From: Cedecea colo
Lineage (GTDB): Bacteria > Pseudomonadota > Gammaproteobacteria > Enterobacterales > Enterobacteriaceae
Direction of reading: 5' to 3'
NCBI RefSeq assembly: GCF_011808225.1
Contig: NZ_SOYS01000007.1
Span: 1-64,000 of the forward strand
Length of the DNA stretch: 64,000 nucleotides
Program-made: the position numbers and the translations under genes
Shown: positions 25,524 through 38,990 of the stretch, piece by piece
Layout: every line of letters begins with the position of its first letter
Position numbering within the stretch: position 1 is the stretch's first letter
The notes under the pieces: model-generated
Databases searched by the model: none
What the model saw: only the letters and a program-made list of their open reading frames with translations
Told to the model about the DNA's origin: nothing

Positions 25524-26894
25524 ATGTCAAACAGTGCGATGAGCGTGGTAATCCTTGCCGCAGGCAAAGGGACCCGCATGTATTCCGACCTCCCTAAGGT
25601 GCTGCATAACCTTGCCGGGAAACCGATGGTTCAACATGTCATTGATGCGGCTAATAATTTAGGCGCTCAGCGCTTGCACCTGGTGTACGGTCACGGCGGC
25701 GATCTGCTTAAAAAAACGCTTAGCGACGACTCACTGAACTGGGTTCTGCAGGCAGAGCAGCTGGGTACAGGCCATGCAATGCAGCAGGCGGCGCCGTTCT
25801 TTGCGGACGATGAAGACGTTTTGATGCTGTACGGCGACGTGCCGTTGATCTCTGTTGAAACGCTGCAACGTCTGCGTGAGGCTAAACCTCAGGGCGGCAT
25901 TGGCCTGCTTACCGTCAAGCTGGATGATCCAACCGGTTATGGCCGTATTGCTCGTGAAAATGGCACCGTGGTCGGGATTGTGGAACACAAAGACGCCACG
26001 GATGAGCAGCGCAAAATTAACGAAATCAACACCGGCATTTTAATAGCCAATGGCGCAGATCTGAAGCGCTGGCTTGGCAAGCTGGATAACAACAACGCTC
26101 AGGGCGAATTCTATATCACCGATATCATCGCTCTGGCGCATCAGGAAGGCCGTGAAATTACCGCCGTGCATCCGGCCAGACTGAGTGAAGTGGAAGGCGT
26201 GAATAACCGCCTGCAACTCTCCCGCCTTGAGCGCGTCTACCAGACCGAACAGGCAGAAAAACTGCTGTTGGCTGGCGTCATGCTGCGCGACCCTGAACGC
26301 TTCGACCTGCGCGGCGTACTGAATCACGGGCGCGATGTAGAAATCGATACTAATGTGATTATCGAAGGCAACGTCACGCTAGGTCATCGCGTCAAAATCG
26401 GCACCGGCTGCCTGCTTAAAAACTGTGTAATTGGCGACGATAGCGAAATCAGCCCTTATTCCGTCGTGGAAGATTCCCGGCTTGCGGCTGCCTGCACTAT
26501 TGGCCCGTTCGCGCGTCTGCGTCCGGGCGCTGAGCTTGCGGAAGGCGCCCATGTCGGTAATTTCGTCGAAATGAAAAAAGCGCGCCTGGGCAAAGGCTCG
26601 AAAGCGGGTCACCTGAGCTATCTGGGCGACGCCGACATTGGCGACAACGTGAATATCGGCGCGGGCACCATCACCTGCAACTATGACGGCGCGAATAAGC
26701 ATAAAACCATTATCGGTAATGACGTGTTTGTCGGCTCTGACACGCAGCTGGTGGCGCCGGTTAACGTGGCGAATGGCGTGACCATTGGCGCAGGTACTAC
26801 CGTAACGCGTGACGTTGCAGAAAATGAGTTAGTCGTCAGCCGCATAAAACAGACCCATATTCAGGGCTGGCAGCGTCCGGTGAAGAAAAAGTAA
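25524..26894 (+). CDS. glmU: Bifunctional N-acetylglucosamine-1-phosphate uridyltransferase / glucosamine-1-phosphate acetyltransferase GlmU
   Basis: A 456-aa two-domain enzyme making UDP-GlcNAc for peptidoglycan and LPS. The N-terminal pyrophosphorylase domain has LAAGKGTRM at residues 11-19; the C-terminal left-handed beta-helix has hexapeptide repeats ([15 protein letters not shown] onward) and the acetyl-CoA site. Length equals E. coli GlmU. SD AGGA lies 8 bp upstream. It forms an operon with glmS. Confidence 0.97.
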   Translation: MSNSAMSVVILAAGKGTRMYSDLPKVLHNLAGKPMVQHVIDAANNLGAQRLHLVYGHGGDLLKKTLSDDSLNWVLQAEQLGTGHAMQQAAPFFADDEDVLMLYGDVPLISVETLQRLREAKPQGGIGLLTVKLDDPTGYGRIARENGTVVGIVEHKDATDEQRKINEINTGILIANGADLKRWLGKLDNNNAQGEFYITDIIALAHQEGREITAVHPARLSEVEGVNNRLQLSRLERVYQTEQAEKLLLAGVMLRDPERFDLRGVLNHGRDVEIDTNVIIEGNVTLGHRVKIGTGCLLKNCVIGDDSEISPYSVVEDSRLAAACTIGPFARLRPGAELAEGAHVGNFVEMKKARLGKGSKAGHLSYLGDADIGDNVNIGAGTITCNYDGANKHKTIIGNDVFVGSDTQLVAPVNVANGVTIGAGTTVTRDVAENELVVSRIKQTHIQGWQRPVKKK

Positions 26895-26902
26895 GTAGAT
26901 TT

Positions 26903-27010
26903 CCCTCTCTTTCGGGAGAGGCTGGGGTGAAGGCTGTTCTCGAAAATAGCCCGCCCCGCAGCAGTACCAAAACTATAACCCCACTCTCTACAAGGCTCGG
27001 GGCCCCGGAT
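26903..27010. repeat. Degenerate dyad repeat in the glmU-glmS gap
   Basis: CCCTCTCTTTCGGGAGAGG followed by CTGGGGTGAAGG resembles a common enterobacterial intergenic repeat (CCCTCTCCC...GGGAGAGGG..GGGGTGAGGG). A partial inverted counterpart, ACCCCACTCTC, lies near 26978. Related motifs occur at 63.1 kb. It sits where glmUS mRNA is processed in E. coli. Confidence 0.6.
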
Positions 27011-27072
27011 AACCGGGAAATACAGGTCAGCGACAACACATGGCGAAACGCCATTATCAGGAATTAACTACT

Positions 27073-28902
27073 ATGTGTGGAATTGTTGGCGCGGTCGCGC
27101 AACGTGATATTGCTGAGATCCTTCTCGAAGGATTACGTCGTCTGGAATACCGTGGTTATGATTCTGCGGGTCTTGCGGTGGTAGACGAACAGGGTTATAT
27201 GACTCGCCTGCGTCGTCTGGGAAAAGTTCAGAAGCTGGCTGAGGCTGCGCAAGATTCCGCGCTGCACGGCGGAACCGGTATCGCCCACACCCGTTGGGCA
27301 ACGCACGGCGAACCTTCTGAAGTTAACGCCCACCCGCACGTATCCGAGCATATCGTGGTCGTACACAACGGCATTATTGAAAACCACGAACCGCTGCGCG
27401 AGGCATTACAGGCACGCGGCTACCGGTTTGTTTCACAGACCGACACCGAAGTGATTGCTCACTTAGTGCATTGGGAGCTGGAACAGGGCGGCACGCTGCG
27501 TGAAGCCGTGCTGCGCGCCATTCCTCAACTGCGCGGTGCATACGGTACGGTGATTATGGACACCCGTAATCCTGGCGTTCTGCTGGCCGCGCGTTCCGGC
27601 AGCCCAATGGTTATCGGCCTGGGCATGGGGGAAAACTTTATTGCTTCCGACCAGCTGGCGCTGTTGCCGGTGACCCGTCGTTTTATCTTCCTTGAAGAAG
27701 GGGATATCGCAGAAGTGACCCGCCGCTCCGTCACCGTGTTCGACACCCGGGGTGAACAGGTTCAGCGTCCGGACATCGAATCTAATCTGCAGTATGACGC
27801 GGGCGACAAAGGCGTTTATCGTCACTACATGCAAAAAGAGATTTACGAGCAGCCAAATGCCATCAAAAACACGCTGGTTGGGCGTATCAGCCATGGCGAA
27901 GTGGATTTGACCGAGCTTGGTCCAACGGCCAACGAGATGTTGTCTCAGGTTGAGCATATCCAGATTGTGGCATGCGGCACCTCGTACAACTCCGGGATGG
28001 TTTCTCGCTACTGGTTCGAGTCGCTGGCAGGAGTGCCTTGCGACGTGGAAATTGCTTCAGAATTCCGCTATCGCAAATCTGCGGTACGTCGCAATAGCCT
28101 GATGATCACCCTTTCCCAGTCTGGCGAAACGGCGGACACCCTGGCGGCACTGCGTCTGTCCAAAGAGCTGGGTTATCTGGGGTCGCTGGCGATTTGTAAC
28201 GTGCCGGGCTCTTCCCTGGTGCGCGAATCCGATCTGGCGCTGATGACCAACGCCGGTACTGAAATCGGCGTGGCTTCCACCAAAGCCTTCACCACGCAAT
28301 TGACCGTTCTGCTGATGCTGGTGGCTAAGCTGGGTCGTCTGAAAGGCGCAGATGCGCAGATTGAGCACGACATTGTGCACGGCCTGCAGGCGCTGCCGAG
28401 CCGTATCGAGCAGATGCTTTCCCAGGATAAACGCATCGAAGCGCTGGCAGAAGATTTCTCCGACAAACATCATGCGCTGTTCTTAGGCCGAGGCGATCAG
28501 TACCCGATCGCGATGGAAGGCGCGCTGAAGCTCAAAGAGATCTCTTATATTCATGCAGAAGCTTACGCGGCAGGAGAGCTGAAACACGGCCCGCTGGCGC
28601 TGATTGATGCGGATATGCCGGTTATCGTTGTGGCACCAAACAACGAACTGCTGGAAAAACTGAAATCTAACATCGAAGAAGTCCGCGCCCGCGGCGGCCA
28701 GCTGTACGTCTTCGCCGACCAGGATGCAGGCTTTACCAGCAGCGATAATATGCACATTATCGAAATGCCGCACGTGGAAGAAGTTATCGCTCCTATCTTC
28801 TACACCGTGCCGTTGCAACTGCTGTCTTACCACGTGGCGCTGATTAAAGGCACCGATGTGGATCAGCCGCGCAACCTCGCAAAATCGGTTACCGTTGAAT
28901 AA
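27073..28902 (+). CDS. glmS: Glutamine-fructose-6-phosphate aminotransferase (isomerizing)
   Basis: A 609-aa enzyme making glucosamine 6-phosphate from fructose 6-phosphate and glutamine. Mature N-terminal Cys ([10 protein letters not shown]) is the glutaminase nucleophile; two SIS isomerase domains follow ([20 protein letters not shown]), ending LAKSVTVE. The start at 27073 leaves Cys in position 2; an upstream start at 27040 would block the active site and is rejected. In E. coli glmS mRNA is controlled by sRNA GlmZ. Confidence 0.98.
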   Translation: MCGIVGAVAQRDIAEILLEGLRRLEYRGYDSAGLAVVDEQGYMTRLRRLGKVQKLAEAAQDSALHGGTGIAHTRWATHGEPSEVNAHPHVSEHIVVVHNGIIENHEPLREALQARGYRFVSQTDTEVIAHLVHWELEQGGTLREAVLRAIPQLRGAYGTVIMDTRNPGVLLAARSGSPMVIGLGMGENFIASDQLALLPVTRRFIFLEEGDIAEVTRRSVTVFDTRGEQVQRPDIESNLQYDAGDKGVYRHYMQKEIYEQPNAIKNTLVGRISHGEVDLTELGPTANEMLSQVEHIQIVACGTSYNSGMVSRYWFESLAGVPCDVEIASEFRYRKSAVRRNSLMITLSQSGETADTLAALRLSKELGYLGSLAICNVPGSSLVRESDLALMTNAGTEIGVASTKAFTTQLTVLLMLVAKLGRLKGADAQIEHDIVHGLQALPSRIEQMLSQDKRIEALAEDFSDKHHALFLGRGDQYPIAMEGALKLKEISYIHAEAYAAGELKHGPLALIDADMPVIVVAPNNELLEKLKSNIEEVRARGGQLYVFADQDAGFTSSDNMHIIEMPHVEEVIAPIFYTVPLQLLSYHVALIKGTDVDQPRNLAKSVTVE

Positions 28903-28925
28903 GTTTACGCTGTCGCTATCTTTTA

Positions 28926-28951
28926 AAAGCTGCCTTCGGGCAGCTTTTTTT
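28926..28951 (+). terminator. glmS terminator
   Basis: AAAAGCTGCC-TTCG-GGCAGCTTTTTTT: a perfect stem with a stable TTCG tetraloop and seven T, 24 bp after the glmS stop. Confidence 0.95.
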
Positions 28952-29031
28952 ATCGCTGACGGAAAAATTAACTCTTTGATTTATAAATGTTTACCTGATG
29001 TATTTCGCTTAAGTAACGGGCGTGCAGGAAG

Positions 29032-29082
29032 CTGTCATAAAACTGTCATACTTCATACATTTAACTGTCACCAAACTGTCCT
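29032..29082 (+). promoter_or_regulatory. Pho boxes of the pst operon
   Basis: CTGTCA occurs at 29032, 29043, 29065 and 29076, all on an 11-bp helical phase, forming two PhoB boxes separated by one empty turn. This is the E. coli pstS arrangement. A TATCCT hexamer at about 29089 is the likely -10, with PhoB replacing the -35. Confidence 0.93.
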
Positions 29083-29106
29083 ATTTTCTATCCTGCTACG
29101 AGTTAA

Positions 29107-30183
<1,077 letters not shown>

Positions 30184-30203
30184 TAGTAAATTTTTGACGA
30201 AGA

Positions 30204-30275
30204 TGGCGGATGGCGCTGTTGCTTATCCGCCCTACAGTAGCCCTGTAGGCCCGGTAAGCGTCGTGCTACCGGGCA
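30204..30275. repeat. REP/BIME element between pstS and pstC
   Basis: Two palindromic REP-like units face each other: GGCGGATGGCG...TTATCCGCCCTAC and CTGTAGGCCCGGTAAGCG...CTACCGGGC. Such elements after pstS probably protect its mRNA 3' end so that PstS is made in excess over PstCAB. Confidence 0.85.
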
Positions 30276-30307
30276 TTCGTAAAAAACGCATTTAACTAAA
30301 AGAGTAA

Positions 30308-32981
<2,674 letters not shown>

Positions 32982-32994
32982 TTTGGAGAACACG

Positions 32995-33720
32995 ATGGAT
33001 AGCCTCAATCTCAACAAACACATTTCAGGCCAGTTTAACGCTGAGCTGGAACACATTCGTACGCAGGTGATGACCATGGGTGGGCTGGTAGAACAACAGC
33101 TCTCCGACGCCATCACGGCGATGCACAACCAGGATAGCGAGCTGGCGAAACGCGTCATTGCAGGCGACCAGAAGGTCAACATGATGGAAGTGGCGATTGA
33201 CGAAGCCTGCGTGCGCATTATCGCCAAGCGCCAGCCAACCGCCAGTGACCTGCGCCTGGTGATGGCTATCATTAAAACTATTTCCGAGCTGGAACGTATC
33301 GGCGATGTGGCGGATAAAATCTGCCGTACGGCGCTGGAGAAGTTCTCCCAGCAGCATCAGCCGCTGCTGGTCAGCCTGGAGTCGCTGGGCCGCCACACGG
33401 TGCAAATGCTGCACGACGTGCTGGATGCGTTCGCGCGTATGGACCTGGATGAAGCCGTGCGTATTTACCGTGAAGATAAAAAAGTCGACCAGGAATATGA
33501 AGGCATCGTGCGCCAGCTGATGACTTATATGATGGAAGATTCACGCACTATTCCAAGCGTGCTGACCGCGCTGTTCTGCGCGCGTTCCATCGAGCGCATC
33601 GGCGACCGCTGCCAGAATATCTGCGAATTCATCTTTTATTTTGTGAAGGGCCAGGATTTCCGTCACGTGGGCGGCGACGAACTGGATAAGCTGCTGGCGG
33701 GTAAAGATCCGAAAGAGTAA
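32995..33720 (+). CDS. phoU: Phosphate signalling regulator PhoU
   Basis: A 241-aa all-helical protein made of two PhoU repeats, each with the metal-binding E/DxxxD motif ([12 protein letters not shown] and [12 protein letters not shown]). It links PstB to PhoR and shuts off the Pho response when phosphate is plentiful. GGAG lies 7 bp before the start; the frame open upstream (32899) overlaps pstB and is not used. Confidence 0.97.
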   Translation: MDSLNLNKHISGQFNAELEHIRTQVMTMGGLVEQQLSDAITAMHNQDSELAKRVIAGDQKVNMMEVAIDEACVRIIAKRQPTASDLRLVMAIIKTISELERIGDVADKICRTALEKFSQQHQPLLVSLESLGRHTVQMLHDVLDAFARMDLDEAVRIYREDKKVDQEYEGIVRQLMTYMMEDSRTIPSVLTALFCARSIERIGDRCQNICEFIFYFVKGQDFRHVGGDELDKLLAGKDPKE

Positions 33721-33725
33721 TTGAA

Positions 33726-33753
33726 GAACGCCAGCTTACGCTGGCGTTAATTT
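33726..33753. terminator. Terminator between convergent phoU and yieH
   Basis: AACGCCAGC-TTAC-GCTGGCGTT forms a 9-bp stem followed by AATTTTA. It lies between two convergent genes and can serve both. Confidence 0.8.
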
Positions 33754-34418
33754 TAGCGTGCAATATCCCACCCGCGCGCACGCCACAGTTCAGGTAGCTG
33801 CGCCAAATCTGTAAACGTCGTCACTTTTGGATGATCGATCGGCGGGTTATGCGGATCGGCGCAAAAATAGAAAACTTCCATTCCCGCCGCGATGCCCGAT
33901 TGCGCGCCCGCCATAGAATCGTCCACCAGCACGCAGTTTTTCACATCTACCTGCATTTTATCGGCCGCGTGGAACATTAACGCCGGGTCCGGCTTCCAGC
34001 ACTGAATATCGTAGCCGCTGTAAAGTTTGTCCGTGAAATGGCCAAGCATGCCGGTTTTGCCCAGCGAATGCTGCATTTTGCTGACCGGCCCGTTGGAAAC
34101 GATACACATCGGGACTTTTATACGCTCAACCAGCGCCGCTGCGCCCAAAATTTCCTGTAGTTCGCTATCGAACAGCCTTGCGACCTCAGCGCGATAAATT
34201 GGCTCAAGCTCGGTTTTGGCCAGGCTGACGCCATACTGCTGGCTTATGGTATCGATAATTTCGTAAAGCTTAATACCCTTGAAGGTCTTATGGACCTCTG
34301 CAAGCGCAAGTTCGATGCCGTATTGCGCAAACATATGTACGTAGGCTCTGGAGCAAATTACTTCACTGTCGACCAGCGTGCCATCGCAGTCGAAGAACAC
34401 CGCATCTATCCGGGACAT
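33753..34418 (-). CDS. yieH: 6-phosphogluconate phosphatase YieH (HAD family)
   Basis: A 221-aa HAD phosphatase of the beta-phosphoglucomutase-like group. Nucleophile and acid/base are D10 and D12 in FFDCDGTLVDSE; motif II is CIVSNGP, motif III has KPDPALMF, motif IV VDDSMAGAQSG. E. coli YieH dephosphorylates 6-phosphogluconate in vitro. Convergent with phoU, divergent from adeP. Confidence 0.93.
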   Translation of the reverse strand: MSRIDAVFFDCDGTLVDSEVICSRAYVHMFAQYGIELALAEVHKTFKGIKLYEIIDTISQQYGVSLAKTELEPIYRAEVARLFDSELQEILGAAALVERIKVPMCIVSNGPVSKMQHSLGKTGMLGHFTDKLYSGYDIQCWKPDPALMFHAADKMQVDVKNCVLVDDSMAGAQSGIAAGMEVFYFCADPHNPPIDHPKVTTFTDLAQLPELWRARGWDIAR

Positions 34419-34477
34419 GCCGCTTCCTTTTCTTAAAGTGAAGCACCATCTTACCCAATTTGCGCAATTAATGTGGG

Positions 34478-34493
34478 ACGCAATCGTTGCCGT
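34478..34493 (+). promoter_or_regulatory. Candidate PurR operator upstream of adeP
   Basis: ACGCAATCGTTGCCGT resembles the PurR consensus ACGCAAACGTTTKCNT, with mismatches at positions 7, 12 and 13. It lies 105 bp before adeP. E. coli adeP (yieG) is a known PurR target, which supports the call. Confidence 0.6.
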
Positions 34494-34598
34494 ATAAACA
34501 ACTCGAATGAAAAAAAGTCCATTTCGGCCATCAACATTGCGGGGTTTTGGTATAGGATAACGACGGATTTTTCCCTCTCATGTTCGGAAACAAGACTA

Positions 34599-35930
34599 AT
34601 GAGCCAACCACAATCTACTCCGGCTGCAAATCCGGGGCTGCTTGAGCGCGTGTTTAAACTGCGCGAGCACGGCACCACGGTACGCACCGAAGCGATCGCC
34701 GGTCTCACAACCTTCCTGACGATGGTATATATCATCTTCGTCAACCCGCAGATCCTTGGTGCCGCCGGTATGGATACCCAGGCAGTCTTCGTCACCACCT
34801 GCTTAATTGCCGCATTGGGGAGCATCCTGATGGGCATTTTCGCCAACCTGCCGGTTGCCCTCGCGCCGGCAATGGGCCTGAACGCCTTCTTCGCCTTTGT
34901 GGTCGTTGGTGCGATGGGCCTGTCCTGGCAAGTAGGCATGGGAGCTATCTTCTGGGGTGCCGTCGGCCTGCTGCTGCTGACCATTTTCCGCGTGCGCTAC
35001 TGGATGATTGCTAATATTCCCGTGAGCCTGCGTGTGGGCATCACCAGCGGTATCGGTCTGTTTATCGGCATGATGGGCCTGAAAAACGCCGGTATCATCG
35101 TGGCGAACAAAGACACCCTGGTGAGCATCGGCAACCTGACTTCGCACAGCGTGCTGCTGGGCGCGCTGGGCTTCTTTATCATCGCGATTCTGGCTTCCCG
35201 TAACATTCATGCCGCCGTGCTGGTTTCCATCGTGGTGACTACGCTGCTGGGCTGGATGCTGGGCGATGTGCAGTACAACGGCATTGTTTCAACGCCGCCG
35301 AGCGTAATGTCCGTTGTGGGTCAGGTAGATTTAGCCGGTTCGCTAAATATCGGCCTGGCGGGCGTGATCTTCTCTTTCATGCTGGTAAACCTGTTCGACT
35401 CTTCCGGTACGCTGATTGGTGTGACGGATAAAGCCGGGCTGACGGATGAAAAAGGTAAGTTCCCGCGCATGAAGCAGGCGCTGTATGTCGACAGCATCTC
35501 TTCCGTTGCCGGTTCGTTTATCGGTACATCTTCCGTTACCGCTTATATCGAAAGCTCTTCCGGCGTATCCGTAGGCGGCCGTACCGGCCTGACGGCGGTT
35601 ATCGTTGGCCTGCTGTTCCTGCTGGTTATCTTCCTGTCGCCGCTGGCTGGCATGGTGCCCGCTTATGCCGCCGCTGGCGCGCTGATTTACGTTGGCGTAC
35701 TGATGACGTCCAGCCTGTCGCGTGTGAAATGGGACGATCTGACCGAAGCGGTGCCCGCGTTTGTTACCGCCGTCATGATGCCGTTCAGCTTCTCAATCAC
35801 CGAAGGTATCGCGCTTGGCTTTATCTCGTACCTGGCGATGAAGCTCGGAACCGGCCGCTGGCGTGAACTCAGCCCGTGCGTAATTGTTGTGGCGCTGCTG
35901 TTCATTCTGAAGATTGCGTTTATCGACTAA
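34599..35930 (+). CDS. adeP: Adenine permease AdeP (YieG)
   Basis: A 443-aa purine permease of the AzgA-type NCS2 family (E. coli AdeP is 445 aa) with 12-14 hydrophobic segments. Motifs GLTTFLTMVYIIFVNP and APAMGLNAFFAF near the N-terminus, and FDSSGTLIGV and GTSSVTAYIESSSGVSVGGRTG in the middle, are the substrate-site segments of the family. The start at 34599 gives MSQPQSTPAA; the frame is open 42 codons upstream, but that stretch is not conserved. Confidence 0.95.
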   Translation: MSQPQSTPAANPGLLERVFKLREHGTTVRTEAIAGLTTFLTMVYIIFVNPQILGAAGMDTQAVFVTTCLIAALGSILMGIFANLPVALAPAMGLNAFFAFVVVGAMGLSWQVGMGAIFWGAVGLLLLTIFRVRYWMIANIPVSLRVGITSGIGLFIGMMGLKNAGIIVANKDTLVSIGNLTSHSVLLGALGFFIIAILASRNIHAAVLVSIVVTTLLGWMLGDVQYNGIVSTPPSVMSVVGQVDLAGSLNIGLAGVIFSFMLVNLFDSSGTLIGVTDKAGLTDEKGKFPRMKQALYVDSISSVAGSFIGTSSVTAYIESSSGVSVGGRTGLTAVIVGLLFLLVIFLSPLAGMVPAYAAAGALIYVGVLMTSSLSRVKWDDLTEAVPAFVTAVMMPFSFSITEGIALGFISYLAMKLGTGRWRELSPCVIVVALLFILKIAFID

Positions 35931-35941
35931 TCGATAATTTG

Positions 35942-36010
35942 TAAGGCGGGTAAGCAACGCGCCGTCCGCCATATGCAAGGGTGGATGGCGCTTGCGCTTA
36001 TCCACCCTAC
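35942..36010. repeat. REP/BIME element between adeP and chrR
   Basis: Two REP-like palindromes: AAGGCGGGTAAGC...GCCGTCCGCC and GGTGGATGGCGC...GCGCTTATCCACCCTAC. They lie between convergent genes, a typical BIME position, and may serve as 3'-end structures for both mRNAs. Confidence 0.85.
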
Positions 36011-36025
36011 AGCGAAATAATTGCC

Positions 36026-36592
36026 TTAGTTTTTTATCCGCTGGATATAATCGCCAAACGCGGTTAACTGGCCGGTAAGATGATCGAGCGTGCTCTGATC
36101 GACGACTTCGCCCGTTTGCGTATCGACTTTATTCTGGATAACCCCGCCCATAAATTCCGGCTTGTTCATTACCATCGCATCGAGGAAGACCAGAATCTGG
36201 CGCAGATGATACTGGCAGCGAGCGCCGCCAATCGCGCCCATTGAGCTGGTTTGAATCAGCACCGGCTTACCCGCCAGCGGCTGCTCAGGAAGGCGTGATA
36301 GCCAGTCGATAGCGTTCTTCAGGCCACCCGGCACCGAGTAGTTATATTCTGGCGTCACGATGACCACGCCATCCGCGCTGCGGATTTGCTCAGCGATGGC
36401 TTCTACGGACTGCGGGAAACCTTCTTCCTGCTGCATATCCGCGTCGTACAGAGGAATGTCTGCGATGGTCGGGAGTGCCGCAATACTCATGCCTGCCGGG
36501 GCGATTTTCGGCAGCGTACGGGCGACCATGGCGTTGAATGAACCTTTGCGCAGGCTACCCAGTAACGTAACTATTTTTAACGTGTCGGACAT
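36026..36592 (-). CDS. chrR: NAD(P)H-dependent flavin reductase / chromate and quinone reductase ChrR (YieF)
   Basis: A 188-aa FMN flavoprotein of the NADPH-dependent FMN reductase family. FMN phosphate loop LLGSLRKGSFN (residues 10-20) and the isoalloxazine motif TPEYNYSVPGGLKNAIDWLS are intact. E. coli ChrR reduces quinones and chromate and protects against oxidative stress. Its neighbour yieE starts 33 bp upstream in the same direction, so the two may be cotranscribed. Confidence 0.95.
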   Translation of the reverse strand: MSDTLKIVTLLGSLRKGSFNAMVARTLPKIAPAGMSIAALPTIADIPLYDADMQQEEGFPQSVEAIAEQIRSADGVVIVTPEYNYSVPGGLKNAIDWLSRLPEQPLAGKPVLIQTSSMGAIGGARCQYHLRQILVFLDAMVMNKPEFMGGVIQNKVDTQTGEVVDQSTLDHLTGQLTAFGDYIQRIKN

Positions 36593-36625
36593 AAATACTC
36601 CTTTTTGCCAGGGCGTTCAGGAAGA

Positions 36626-37354
36626 TCAGTCGGAAAATAAGGCTTTTTCATAAGGCTTGCTGGTAAAGCGTATGATGCGTCCGTCCGGATCGCTACGGCG
36701 AGACGGAACGTCTTTCAAGCTGCGCCATTCCTGCGGATCGGCAAACTCCCACAGGCTTAGCTTCTCAATCGCGGGTGAAACGGTACAGGCCCAGATCAGG
36801 AAGTCTTCCACATCGCTTAGCGCTTCAATATGCGTTTGGTTCATAACGCGTAAGCGGCCAGCACCGGGGATGAGCTGTAGCGCTTCATCGCTGCCGGTAA
36901 CCTTAAATACGCTCTGGCGCAGCGCACGCAGCTGGGCGCGAGCTTCAATGGGATCGTTCTGGTTGTTTATCCAGATGGATTCGTTGCTGCTGAAAGCGGG
37001 CGCAGGGAGAGTCGAAGGAAGCGCGCCAAACGAACACGGCAGCTCTATATCAAGACCGCATCGTCCCTCCGTTGTTACCAGAACGCCCACGCTATTCCCG
37101 GCATAAGCGATGCTGAAATCCGCAAGCGTGCGATCGGCAAAATGCGGCCTTCCCGCCACGGTAGTGACGATTTTGGGTAACTGCTTTATGCCATACAGCA
37201 TAAAGAGGAGTTCGGCCAGCAGCGTACGGGAGGCCAGAAAGCGCGCGCGGCGACGTTCCGAAAGGCTTCGTGCGTAGCTAAGACACTCTTCATCCAGACG
37301 GGATGAGAACGGGCAGGCTGGGTTGATTGTCCATCGTGCAAAATGCGTTGCCAT
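36626..37354 (-). CDS. yieE: Putative 4'-phosphopantetheinyl transferase YieE
   Basis: A 242-aa protein matching E. coli YieE (249 aa). The PPTase Mg-binding motif is seen as GRCGLDIE (residues 97-104, D102 and E104), with an upstream GRPHF and SIAYAGN. The third motif (usually W/FxxKEA) is altered to LRQSVFKVTG, so activity is uncertain. Start MATHFARW at 37354 has GGAG 8 bp upstream; the longer frame to 37423 adds unconserved residues. No polyketide or peptide synthetase is nearby, so the carrier-protein partner is unknown. Confidence 0.85.
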   Translation of the reverse strand: MATHFARWTINPACPFSSRLDEECLSYARSLSERRRARFLASRTLLAELLFMLYGIKQLPKIVTTVAGRPHFADRTLADFSIAYAGNSVGVLVTTEGRCGLDIELPCSFGALPSTLPAPAFSSNESIWINNQNDPIEARAQLRALRQSVFKVTGSDEALQLIPGAGRLRVMNQTHIEALSDVEDFLIWACTVSPAIEKLSLWEFADPQEWRSLKDVPSRRSDPDGRIIRFTSKPYEKALFSD

Positions 37355-37489
37355 TTTTCGCTCCATGATAATGGTCACAGGGACTGTATGCTCGATTGTA
37401 GGATTTTTACCCGCTAAACGCACGGCCTGAGGTTATAAAAGTCAGCCTGGTATTTGTTTTATGAATGACTGACGCGCTGGTTATGCGAA

Positions 37490-37520
37490 AAAAATCCCGC
37501 AACGCGGATGCATTGCGGGA
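37490..37520 (-). terminator. mnmE terminator
   Basis: On the minus strand TCCCGCAATGC...GCGTTGCGGGA forms a stem followed by seven T. A second, weaker hairpin (37526-37550) lies between it and the mnmE stop. Confidence 0.9.
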
Positions 37521-37555
37521 CGGCTGAAAAGTGAGTACATGCTTACTTTTTTGGC

Positions 37556-38920
37556 TTACTTGCCGATACAGAAGCTGGAGAAAATCCGGCCCAGTAAATC
37601 ATCAGAGGTAAACTCCCCGGTGATTTCGCTCAGGCTCTGCTGTGAAAGACGCAGCTCTTCCGCCAGTAATTCCCCGGCCCATGCGCCAAGAAGCTGGGCT
37701 TTACCCTGCTGAAGATGCGTAGCCGCCTGTTCCAGCGCCTGTAAGTGACGACGGCGCGCCAGGAAACCGCCTTCCATATTGGTTTCAAAGCCCATGCTCT
37801 GTTTTAGATGATCGCGCAGCACATCCACGCCTTCGCCGGTACGCGCTGAGAGACGTACAAGTGAGTGACCATTCACATCGCTGAGGCCCAGCTTCTCGCC
37901 GGTGACGTCCGCTTTGTTGCGCACCACGGTAATCGGCAAACGCTCCGGCAAGCGGGCGATAAAGTCTGGCCAGATTGCCGCCGGGTCGGTGGCGTCGGTC
38001 GTTGTGCCATCGACCATAAACAGCACGCGGTCGGCCTGTTCAATTTCGTTCCAGGCGCGTTCGATACCAATGCGTTCAACTTCATCGCTTGCTTCACGCA
38101 GGCCCGCGGTATCGATGATATGCAGCGGCATACCGTCGATATGAATGTGTTCGCGCAGCACATCGCGCGTTGTTCCGGCAATATCCGTAACAATCGCTGC
38201 TTCACGTCCCGCAAGGGCATTTAGCAGGCTCGATTTTCCGGCGTTTGGCCGCCCGGCAATGACCACCTTCATCCCTTCGCGCAGCAGGCTTCCCTGGCGC
38301 GCTTCGGCCCGCACGGCGTCCAGATCGTTAATGACCTGATTAAGCTGCGCTTCGATTTTGCCGTCTGAAAGAAAATCAATTTCTTCATCCGGGAAATCAA
38401 TCGCAGCCTCAACGTAAATACGCAGATGCGTCAATGCCTCCACCAGATGATTTACGCGAGCAGAAAACGCGCCCTGGAGCGAGTTTAAGGCTGAACGGGC
38501 CGCCTGCTCTGAGCTGGCGTCAATCAAATCAGCGATGGCTTCGGCCTGCGCCAGATCCAGCTTATCGTTAAGGAAGGCGCGCTCAGAGAACTCGCCTGGA
38601 CGCGCGATACGCACGCCGGGAATAGCCAGAATGCGTTTTAACAGCAGGTCGAGAATGACCGGGCCGCCGTGGCCCTGCAGCTCCAGCACATCTTCGCCGG
38701 TAAAGGAGTTTGGGCCGGGGAACCACAGCGCAATACCCTGATCGAGGGTGCTTTCATCGCTATCGCGAAACGGCAGGTAGTCGGCGTAGCGGGGTTTGGG
38801 AAGCTTGCCCAGAATAGCCTGGGCTACGTCGCGGGCATGAAGTCCTGAGACGCGCAGGATACCGACCCCACCACGTCCCGGCGGCGTCGCCTGGGCAACG
38901 ATTGTCTCGTTATGGCTCAT
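37556..38920 (-). CDS. mnmE: tRNA modification GTPase MnmE (TrmE)
   Basis: A 454-aa GTPase. The N-terminal formyl-THF-binding domain is followed by helices and an inserted G domain: G1 GRPNAGKSS (from residue 223), G2/G3 DIAGTTRD and DTAGLR, G4 NKAD. The C-terminus is FCIGK with catalytic C451. Together with MnmG it modifies U34 of certain tRNAs. In E. coli the tna operon and mdtL/yidZ follow; here yieE comes next. Confidence 0.97.
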   Translation of the reverse strand: MSHNETIVAQATPPGRGGVGILRVSGLHARDVAQAILGKLPKPRYADYLPFRDSDESTLDQGIALWFPGPNSFTGEDVLELQGHGGPVILDLLLKRILAIPGVRIARPGEFSERAFLNDKLDLAQAEAIADLIDASSEQAARSALNSLQGAFSARVNHLVEALTHLRIYVEAAIDFPDEEIDFLSDGKIEAQLNQVINDLDAVRAEARQGSLLREGMKVVIAGRPNAGKSSLLNALAGREAAIVTDIAGTTRDVLREHIHIDGMPLHIIDTAGLREASDEVERIGIERAWNEIEQADRVLFMVDGTTTDATDPAAIWPDFIARLPERLPITVVRNKADVTGEKLGLSDVNGHSLVRLSARTGEGVDVLRDHLKQSMGFETNMEGGFLARRRHLQALEQAATHLQQGKAQLLGAWAGELLAEELRLSQQSLSEITGEFTSDDLLGRIFSSFCIGK

Positions 38921-38931
38921 AATTTCTCTCT

Positions 38932-38961
38932 AAAAAAAGAAGGCGGTCAATTGACCGCCTT
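38932..38961 (-). terminator. yidC terminator
   Basis: On the minus strand AAGGCGGTCAATTGACCGCCTT is a perfect 11-bp-arm palindrome followed by CTTTTTTTA. It ends the rpmH-rnpA-yidD-yidC operon before mnmE. Confidence 0.92.
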
Positions 38962-38990
38962 CCGTGTGCATTAACTTAATTTAATCGCTA

